Assembly: GCA_947683425.1 (NCBI GenBank)
Contig: CANTUQ010000055.1
Location: 4,824,001 to 4,888,000, forward strand
Direction of reading: 5' to 3'
DNA from: Excoecaria cochinchinensis
Taxonomy: Eukaryota > Streptophyta > Magnoliopsida > Malpighiales > Euphorbiaceae
Length of the DNA: 64,000 bases
Both the position numbers and the translations under genes were made by a program. A model generated the notes under the pieces. It was not told the DNA's origin and searched no databases. It saw only the letters and a list, made by a program, of their open reading frames with translations. This document shows positions 55,490-64,000 of this stretch, in pieces (position 1 is the stretch's first letter; the number at the start of each line of letters is the position of its first letter).

Positions 55490-57388
55490 TGTTGCGATTT
55501 TAGCAAGTGTACTGAATCGGCAAGTAATAAAGTGGGGTATAATTAGGACCCTAAGTTATCGTACGCAAGGGATTGTGTGTGCAAGCTATGACAATCAAGT
55601 GTATGCTAAAGAATTCCCAAATGTTTTGTGTGTATGAGATATCTATTGTTTAAATTAAAGAAATTAAGTAGTTAAAATGCGCAATTAAAATTTGTTAAAG
55701 TAAAGTAGCTGTAAATTTTTGGTATGAATTAAGCTATGGAAAAATTAACAAGTATATAAAAATTAATATAAAAGAGGTATTGCTCAGGTTCACTCATCCA
55801 CTCCATGCAAAAATTTGAATTTAAAATCATGCATAAATGAATTCGAGATAACCCTCTTAACCCAAGCGTCCCATTCCGGAGCAAGCTACTCTAATTGTAA
55901 GACGTCCTATTCCAGAGTAAGCCTTACAATTAGCATAAACACGGGTCTATAATCCTAAGTTCGGTTTGCTTTCCCATAACAGAGCCAAACAACCCAAAAC
56001 TCATCTATCTCACTCCACACTCTAGTCCTAAAACCATAAAATCCTGCACATCTAGAGTCCCATTCCGGAACAGTCCAAAATATACAGCATTCATGATGGA
56101 AAAACTGAGTAAAACCATTCATAGCATTCAATCCATACAAGCTCAACAACCAATAAAGATATTTGATTAAGACCATTTATCCAAGCTGGAAAATAACTTG
56201 AGAATATGAAATCCCATGAACTAACAATAAGCAACAGTGAGATAAACAATTCATATATATATATAAACTCAAAATATGTTCAATATTCACATCATGGGTA
56301 GGGGATTCAAAGATCCCCCAAACAACTAAAAGACTACTCACTATCCATTACAAAGTAAAGAGGGAAAAGGATGGAATAAACCCAGAAATTCATTGAGGAA
56401 AAAACCCAGCTGAATCCCAAGTTCTTCAATCTTCTTCTTTAAAGCTTCAATGGAAATGAGCTTAAAACTAATGACATCTGAGTATCTAATCTATCTATTT
56501 GTGTTAAATCTATGTATTTTGCCATAAATCTGTCTATTTGCAATATAAATCTAAAGGAAATATCAAAACCCTAAAGTTAAGAACGAAGGAAAAACTCAGA
56601 AAAATCGAGATCTAAAAATCCTATTTTTAAAACAGACAAAATAAAATGCTCCCTTTTGCCAAACAGGAATCTGCAGTTTATAGATTCGGAGGGGTCACAG
56701 TGACAATGAAATGATTGTCACCATGAGGCACTGGGGGCCATGGTGGCAACCAAATGGTTGTCACCATGAGATGCTTGAAGAAACGATTTTGTCTGAACAT
56801 GCAGGAGGGGGTCATGGTGACAATGAAATTTGTTGCCACCGTGAGAAACTTGACTTCAGTTTTTGCCTTGCAGAGCTCTAGGTCACGATGACAACTAAAA
56901 TGGTTCTCACTGTGAGGTACTTGAACATTCAATTATGCCATCTTGACTCCTTATGTCACGGTGACAACAAGATAGTTGCCACCTTTAGGTAACTCAGCTT
57001 TTAGTTCTGTCTTGAAAAATTTTATGTCACAGTGACAACAAAATCAGTTGCCACCGTGAGATACCTCTTCTTTCCATTCTACCGTGTAAAAACTATATGT
57101 CACGATCACAATGAAAGGGTTGTGACCGTGAGGTACGTGTGACCAGAATTCTTTCTTGAGATAATAATATGTCATGGTCACAACAAAAGGGTTTTGACCG
57201 TGAGGTACATGTAAATCCTGCATTCCAAAATAAAACACGATCAAAATGCTATCCAAAGTTTATAAAAACCTAAATCAACTAAATTTGACAAAATCAACTA
57301 AAAGTAACAAAAATAAAACAACAAACACAAATAAAAAAAAAGTCACATGAAAAGAATAACAAAACTAAGTACTAAATTGAAGTTATCA
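55490..57388 (-). repeat. 5' LTR of Athila
   Basis: 1899 bp. The minus-strand reading begins TGATAACTTC (57388) and ends CGCAACA (55490), 6 nt from the primer site. It contains an eight-dyad array near its start (56695-57210); the rest is AT-rich without a recognised gene. It abuts integrase sequence of element H at 57389. Confidence 0.85.
56695..57210. repeat. Dyad array in Athila LTR
   Basis: Dyads of the CACGGTGACAAC/GTTGTCACCGTG kind start at 56695, 56738, 56812, 56883, 56956, 57027, 57100 and 57172; all gaps but the first (43) are 71-74 bp. Same motif and period as the array at 18073-18614 in the internal part of the element. Confidence 0.9.
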
Positions 57389-60300
57389 AATTCCATGAAG
57401 CGGAATAGCCTCATTCACATACAATTCTGCTAACCGATATATCGGATAAGCAAGTCAAATCGATATAAAATGACAAACTTGGTAAGTCGATCGACTATTA
57501 CCCAAATTGAATCATGCTTCCTTTGGGCCCTTTACAAAATCCATTGTATCCTTATCCGATTTCCACTGCAAAATTGGCATGTGTTAAAGCAAACCTTAAG
57601 GAACATGATGTTCAGCTTTTACTTGTTGACAGTTCAGACACTTGGATACAAACTCCACTACATCCTTCTTCATTCTAGGCCACCAATAAAATTGTCTCAA
57701 ATCCTGATACATTTTTTTACCTCCTGGGTGCATAGTGAAAATCTTATTATGTGCTTCTTGCAGAAGTTTTTTCTTTATTTCCTTATCATTTAGCACACAC
57801 AAATGACTTTTACAGTAAAGCACCCCATCATCTGTCTCAAAGTTGGCCTAGCTTTCAACTGGGTAATTAATGCTCCATTAAAGGCTATTCTCCATTTAAA
57901 ATGCTTTAAGGCTAAAGCTGAAAATGACTTTCTACTCAGAGCATTTGCAACCACATTAATGTTGCCCGGATGATAATCCATAATACAGTCATAATCCTTA
58001 AACAATTTGAGCCATCTGTATTGCCTCAGATTAAGCTCTTTCTGAGTAAGTAGATACTTGAGGCTTTTGTGGTCGGTAAAATTTTTGCACTTCTCACCAT
58101 ATAGATAATGGTGCCAAATCTTGAGAGCAAACACCACTGCACGAACACTAGATCATACGTCGGTTAAGTCTATTCATGAGGCTTCAATTGTCTTGATGCA
58201 TATGCTATCACTTTTCCATCTTTAATCAGAACACAACCCAAACCAATTCCTGAAGCATCATTATACATAGTATACTCTTTACCCAAAATTGGTTGAATAA
58301 GTATAGGTGCTTTAACAAGAATTCCTTTCAACTGCTCAAAACTTGCTTGGCACCTATTAGACCACTCAAATCTAACTACTTTCTGAAGCAACTTAGTGAG
58401 AGGAGAAGAAATAACGGAGAATCCTTTCACAAATCATCGGTAATAGACTGACAAACCAAAGAAACTTCTCACCTCCGGCACATTACTAGGCGGCTTCCAA
58501 TTCACTATCACCTCCACCTTAGCTAGATCAACTCTAATACCTTCAGAAGTAACAACATAACCCAATAAGGATACCTCTTTAAGCCAGAAATCTCATTTAT
58601 TGAGCTTTGCAAACAAATGATTATCGCTCAAAACTGAAGCACAATCCATAAATGCTCATCATGCTCATGCTCATCCTTTGAATACAAAAAAATGTCATCA
58701 ATGAACACTATGACAAATTGGTCAAGATATGGCTGAAACATTCGATTCCTTAAATCCATAAAGCTGCAGGTGGATTAGTCAACCCAAATGGCATCACCAA
58801 GAACTCATAATGGCTATACCGAGTCCTAAAAGCAATCTTCAGAATATCAACATCCTTCACCCGAAGTTTGACCCTAATCGAAGATCAATCTTGGAGAAAA
58901 CTCCCGCTCCTTTCAACCGATCAAACAGGTCTTCATTCCTAAGCAATGAATACTTATTCTTCACTGTAACCTTATTGATTTGCAGATAATCAATATACAT
59001 CCGTAGCATACCATCCTTGTTCTTGACAAATAAAACCAGAGCACCCCACGGGGAAATACTGGGTAAAATAATTTGTCCAAAAGCTCCTGCAATTGAATTT
59101 TTAACTCTCTCAATTCCTTAGGAGCCATTCGATAGGGAGCTTTGGAGATAGGAGTAGTGCCCGGTAGAATTTCAATAGACAACTCCACCTCTCTTTGTAG
59201 CGGTAATCCTAGTAACTCTTTCGAAAACACATATGCAAATTCACTAACCACCGGTATATCTTGCACTTTCACTTGCCCACACTTAGAATCCAAAATCGAA
59301 GCTAGAAAGGCTTCACAACCTTTCCTCAATAATCCTTTGGCTTGCATAGAGGAGATTATATTGCCCAAAGGGCTGGAATGCATGCCCTGCACAATTACAG
59401 GGGACTGATCCGGACCTCCAAGCACTATAGTCTTTTTGTTACAATTAACTACTACCCGATGCTTGCAAAACTAATCTATTCCTAAAATTAAATCAAACTC
59501 ATGGAAAGGCAATTTGCTCAAATCAGCTGAAAACTCCTTCCCATGAACCACTAAGGGGCAATTCTTATACAGTTGGTTCACATTGACACTATGCCCTAAT
59601 GGACTGTGACACAAATCTCATAGTATAATAAATCGACAGCGGGGAAATTAACACATAACTTATTAGAACACAAATATGAGTGTGTGGATCCAGGATCAAT
59701 TAAAGCATGCATTTCAGAGTCAAAGAGCAAAAACATACCAATTGTAACATTTAAAGCATCCTGCTCATCACGAGCCTTCATAGCATAAGCCCGAGCTGAT
59801 GCTGCTTGCGGACGGTCAATAGTCACTTAAGACGCTCCATCTCCAGGTCGACCACCTCAACCTCTTCCTTGGGTAGCCTGAGGCGTATTAGATCACGCTC
59901 TACTAATCTTCTACTGGTCTTGATTAGCCTCAAAAGATTTTGGACAAATTGCCAAAAAATGCTCTGTGCTTCCACATCTAAAGCATCCACTAGGTAGTCA
60001 CCGACATTCTCCTCTGTGATACTTATAATAATGTGAGCACTTTGGTACGCAGTCACCTTGACCACTTGAGTTACCCCTATTAGAACCATATACTTGTAAG
60101 GATCTTTGCCGCCTTCATTTGGTAGCAGGACTGTTAACGGACTCAGCTTGAGGTGTCGCTTGCAAGTTCCTAGGCCTCTTTCGAGTTCCTAGGCCTCTTT
60201 CCCAAAGATGAGCCACCTCGGGAGGAATTTCTCCTTTGAGCTCTCTCTCTCAAGATTGCTTCAGATCATACAGCTCTCATCGCGGCTTGCACTATCTTAT

Positions 60301-60959
60301 AGTAACTGACATTCTGAAAGGTCATCATGGAGATCGATATTTCTTTAATGGACTCATTCACTTGCTTTAAAATGCTGGCAACAGAAATCTTCAATAAGCA
60401 CTCCAACCGATACATACTTTATTGAGCCTGCTAAACTCTTTCTCATAATTTTATATCGATAAAACCCTCTGCCTCAGATTTAGTAGTTATTTCTACCGTT
60501 CCTCTTAATAAGCTCTAATGATATAATTATCATGGAATTATTAAGCAAATAACTCCCAAGTGATTGGATTAGGCAACATTTGATGCCTTTGAACTAGCTT
60601 CTACCAATCGTAAGCAGGACCCTGCAATAGGGATACCACACATTCCACTTCCTGCTCCGGAGGGCACCTAATCTCTTCCAACTCACTATGCACCTTCTCA
60701 ATCCAAAACTCAGCCTTATCATACTCATTTAAGCTTGTCCCATAAAAATCCTCAGCTCCATGTTTCCTTAACATGTCAATCAAAGCTTTAGGTGCGGTCA
60801 TCCTATCCAACACTCAAGCCATATCCTGTGATATCTATAATAGAGCTTCCATAGCCATACCTGGAACCTTCGGTTGCACTCTAGCAGGCTGAACTGGACA
60901 AAAAATAGATGGATCTTGATCTCAGGGATTCACACTCTTAGTTGTCTAACGACTCTCGC
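57389..60959 (-). pseudogene. gag-pol of element H, heavily decayed
   Basis: Minus-strand order: Gag (DFYGTSLNEYDKAEF, VVSLLQGPAYDW at 60601-60760); a zinc knuckle around 59930-60060 (CFRCGSTEHF in one frame); protease (IDPGSTHSYLCSN, about 59670-59710); linker and RT start (59425-58961, PYRMAPKELRELK); RT remnants with frameshifts (58960-58440); RNase H (58430-57970, MYNDASGIGLGCVLIK, PHE/RHYLYGEK); integrase HHCC finger (57823-57600, FTMHPGGKKMYQDLRQFYWW) and core to about 57390 in shifted frames. Many stops and frameshifts. The rest of integrase is beyond the Athila insertion, left of the window. Chromovirus type, the most decayed and presumably oldest element here. Confidence 0.9.
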
Positions 60960-61057
60960 GAAGAATCCATCAACAAACTACAAAGACATGTGCATTGGGC
61001 CAACACAATTTCTATATGCATTTCTATCCTACGGACACCACGAGCTGCCTAAACCTC

Positions 61058-61070
61058 GGCTCTAATACCA
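61058..61070 (-). other. Primer-binding site of H
   Basis: The reverse complement TGGTATTAGAGCC differs by one base from the initiator Met-tRNA site and lies near the LTR edge at 61078. Confidence 0.8.
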
Positions 61071-61077
61071 ATAAAAT

Positions 61078-61811
61078 TGTAACACCCTATAGCACCCCCA
61101 ACTCCCACACGTAGCATTTCAAAGGGTGAAGAGCTACGGTGAGCAGAACGTGCCATAAGACAAGGAAACATATGGCAATGCAGAAATCAGAACAATAAAA
61201 TTTCTAAAATCATAACCTCAAGACATGCATGTCCTAAACCTATGTCATCCACACACCATCATTCGCACTATAAGATATTACAAACTTATTACAAAGGCTA
61301 ATAAATAAAACTTAATTACATCCCAATCAAGAACACTTCCTATAACTTCTATAGACTTGTTGGCCAAAGACTCGGTGGACTGTTGCGCTGCTTTGATCTC
61401 CGAAGCTGCACGAAAAAACAACCGTGCTAAGCGATAATGCTTAGTCGGGCTAAACAATAATGGGCAGCCACTCACAGTGGTTGCCAAGGCAAACACATGC
61501 AAACCAATATATATATGTACATAAACGAAGAAGGAATGTCGGCTAAGTTATTACAACGAATATCATTATTTTGCTACTGAAACTTAAGTCATTTCACACA
61601 TTTTAGCGCATTATAATCCATAACCAGAAATACTTATTCACTTTTTAGTCAAAACACATTATACATAAATTATCATATACTTTAAATCACTTAATGGCTC
61701 TATAGATAGTTACACTTCATAAATTCCCAAAATACATTTTAAGGATTGAAATATAAAGTTTAGGAAATCCCGTTAATACTAATATTTCAAAATCATACAA
61801 ATTATACTATC
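61078..61811 (-). repeat. 5' LTR of H, 3' part
   Basis: Begins TGTAACACCC on the plus strand (the LTR 3' end read backwards) and holds the CTAAGCG hairpin (61427-61444). Cut at 61811 by a D-like LTR. The rest is AT-rich with no recognised content. Confidence 0.85.
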
Positions 61812-64000
61812 TGTAACACCCCGAAATAGCCCTAGATGAATGATAGAATTTTTGTTCAAGAAAGATTAGTGTTGTGTGTGTGAGTCCTGTCGCGAGCGCG
61901 ACAGAACCACTCCGGTGATAGGGTATTTAAATTGGCCTTTTTGATTTGTAACTTTGTAGGAGAATGACACATGGCTTGGTAGGGAAGTGACAAGTGGCAA
62001 TAGATTAATTTATGTTAAGAAAGATTAAGAGTTAAAGAGAAGATAAACATGTAATTAATGGGTTAGATAGCATTTAATAACCTAGTAAATTCTTGGATTT
62101 GCTTTGACCAATTGCCTCTCTCTTTTCTATTCCCGTTGGTTTCTTTCCCTTGGCCATTATTCTTCTTTTCTTTTCCTTTTTCCTTGAGTTTCTGCCGTTC
62201 ACTTGTTTTGCCCATTCCTTCTTCTTCTTCTTTACATGTTTTGAGTGATTCATTTGGAGTAGCTTTGAGAGGGGTTAGTAGAGCTTGATTAGGTCTCCTA
62301 AGAAGGTAAGTAATGCTATTTAGTTAGTATTGGTCTTCTTCTTCTATCTTATTTCTGTTTTTGATTTAAAGTAAGGGGAGAAGAGTAACTGTGGTATTTT
62401 GAATGGTTTGTGTATGGAAGCTGTGGACAAGAGGCCCAATAAAGGCAAAGAGAAGGTCGGAGCCGAGTAGAGAGCGCAGTTCAACTCCTAGAGGTAGCGA
62501 TCGTGTACGGTTTTTCTTTTACTTGTTTTGATTGCTTGTTATGATATATGATATTTGAATATGCATATGTTGTGGTTATATGAGTGTTAAATGAGTTGTA
62601 CATGTTTTATAGTTGTGAAGTGTGTTATGGGTAAAATTCTGTTTAGTTGTTCATAGACCTCTGTGTGTTGTTGTGACCATAGGTAGCGTTTTAGAGCTCC
62701 AATTGCGTTGTTTCTAGTCGTATCTGAACCTTAAAATCCGTGGCTAAAAATGTCTAAGAGGGTGCTTGAGCTAATTTTGGCTGTAAGTATCCCTAAAAGT
62801 AATTAGAACGTAGGTGACCCTGTTCTGGCGGGTTCACTGGAACAGTATAGATTGTTTGAATTATATTTGGCGTTATAGATGTCCAAATGACCTTAAAATT
62901 GTCGAATTTGAAAGCTAACATCCTAGTGAACAATTCTTATGAGACCACTTTGCCTAAATATGTGGTCTAGAGGGTGGTTTTCGCGATACAAGTTTAGGGT
63001 AAAAAGCAGTCTCGTGAGGCACCAAAGGCGAGTCTCTGTCGCGATCGCGACACATGTCGCGACCTCGCGATAGAACAACTCATTTTAAGCTTTTTCTTCT
63101 TCTTTTTGAGCTCCTAGTTGCCATTGGTCAACCCCTTACCCTTCCCCTTAGCTTATTATGCGTGTTTAGGGTTAGCAAATGACTATAAAGTAGTTATCAA
63201 CGGGGAAATACATTAGAATATGTTTAAGATTTGTAATTCAACTAATAAAGATTGTATATGCATTTGGTATAATACCTAGAGTTTTTCTTTTTGCAATTTA
63301 GCTGCTGTCGCGAGCGCGACATCTTGTCGCCATCGCGACAGTAAACCTGGCTTCTGTCGCGAGCGCGACTCCTTGTCTTAATTTATATGTTGATGCGATG
63401 AAGTGATAACATGTATACATGAATTAAGTAAATGAGTTGATATCTGTGTACGGTATGTGAGTTGTATCTGAGCCTGATTACCGTTATAGTGGATAGATAA
63501 GCATGCTTATAAAGGGCTAGAGTGCAGCTGCTAGAGTTGGCCTTAATTGTGCCCAGAGTTCGGAATACCTCGTGTATTCCATAGAGTTTGAGTTAATTCT
63601 CCACATGTAAGATACTGTAAACAGTATCCAGAGTTACCCGTATCCACCATGAAAGGAATTCAGGCTTATTGTTATTGTACAGTGAATATGAGAGAAATGT
63701 TTAAGTACATGACCGTTTATATATAAGTATATGTTTACAAGAATGTGGACACATGATAATGTATATTTGAATAAATGATATGTACAAGTTATAGTGTGCA
63801 TGAATATGTAAAAGAGTAGATGTTATATGCATGTGAACTCAAAGTATTTGATATTTGAACATGCAACCCATACATGTATAAAAGCTATATGCATGAGCTA
63901 GTTGATTTTGTTACATGAAATGCGTGAATTATTTGTGACTTCGTAAAGAAGTCCTTTGCATTGTTTTCATCCCCACTAAGCGTTATCGCTTAGCACGGAT
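61812..64000 (+). repeat. D-like LTR cutting H, runs off the window
   Basis: Opens TGTAACACCCCG. It contains a single TCGCGA palindrome at 61886-61908, a pyrimidine-rich patch (about 62110-62240), GGTAAGT (62305-62311), AAAGGCAAAGAGAAGG (about 62440), palindromes at 63036-63075 and 63303-63372, the multibranch region 63488-63647 (GGAATACCTCGTGTATTCC and GATACTGTAAACAGTATC) and the CTAAGCG hairpin at 63976-63993. Related to the LTRs of D but not the same copy. Whether an element or a solo LTR follows cannot be seen. Confidence 0.9.

Larger units (their letters stand above)
16310..57388 (-). mobile_element. Athila-type Ty3/gypsy element, minus strand, heavily nested
   Basis: Pieces in element order: 5' LTR 55490-57388, primer site 55467-55483, gag 53965-55374, [LTR fragment G with loss of protease, RT and RNase H], integrase C-terminus at 52735-52828, [solo LTR F], 48743-48784, [element B], 18840-19192, a palindrome array, and the env-region ORF 16310-17190, where LTR J cuts in. 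The 3' LTR must lie left of the window. Gag and integrase motifs and the PBS are of the Athila/Tat lineage and differ from the chromoviruses around it. Confidence 0.88.

Overview
The window is plant nuclear DNA, almost certainly heterochromatin of a dicot-like genome, and I find no host gene in it. Nearly every stretch belongs to LTR retrotransposons inserted into one another. The main players are Ty3/gypsy chromoviruses of the Tekay/Del type (long 2.4-4 kb LTRs opening TGTAACACCCC or TGTCACACCCC, an initiator-Met-tRNA primer site, one gag-pol frame ending in a chromodomain-like tail). They sit with one Athila-type Ty3/gypsy element and one Ty1/copia-like LTR. Labels A-M below are mine.

Layout. 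The oldest visible host is chromovirus H (minus strand, 57389-61811), cut in its integrase by Athila (minus; LTR 55490-57388, gag 53965-55374, integrase pieces at 52735-52828, 48743-48784 and 18840-19192, env-region ORF 16310-17190). Inside Athila lie two deep nests. Left nest: LTR J (14618-16309) is cut by element I (internal 1-1589; LTR 1590-2934 plus 13434-14617), which is cut by composite A (2935-13428). Right nest: element B (19193-48742) carries solo LTR K (20494-22972) in its 5' LTR, and element C (24853-41417) and solo LTR M (41746-45452) in its gag. C in turn carries the small non-autonomous element D (29896-36710) and a copia-like LTR (27300-28889). Solo LTR F (48785-52734) and LTR fragment G (52829-53964) also sit in Athila. 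A D-like LTR (61812 to the window end) cuts the LTR of H. Target-site duplications that I could match directly are GTGGT (A), CCTGC (B), GTCAC (K), GTAGC (M), ACTTT (F), TAAA (D) and ACTGG/ACTTG (C). They fix the order of insertion up to five levels deep.

The coding parts are all broken by stops, frameshifts or deletions. The best kept is the polyprotein of A, with two in-frame stops and near-identical LTRs (about 15 substitutions by eye), so it is the youngest large insertion.

The most interesting signal is in the LTRs, not the proteins. (1) Each chromovirus LTR carries an array of short palindromes starting about 1.06-1.19 kb from its 5' end, but the palindrome differs between families: TCGCGA-based, CACGGTG/CACCGTG-based, or CACGAGTCGTG/ACGT-based. 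The second type also occurs twice in Athila, with a strict 72-74 bp period. Sister LTRs of A, C and D differ by gain or loss of exactly one 18-bp unit in these arrays. (2) Downstream is a region with a conserved outer helix (GTGGATA/TATCCAC), two self-complementary octamers and several hairpins whose stem sequences change while pairing is kept; it looks like a covarying multibranch RNA. (3) Two adjacent hairpins (CTAAGCG/CGCTTAG, then CACGG/CCGTG) sit 330-510 bp before the LTR end in all complete LTRs. (4) A GGTAAGT splice-donor-like site follows a pyrimidine-rich patch in nearly every LTR family, always in the sense direction.
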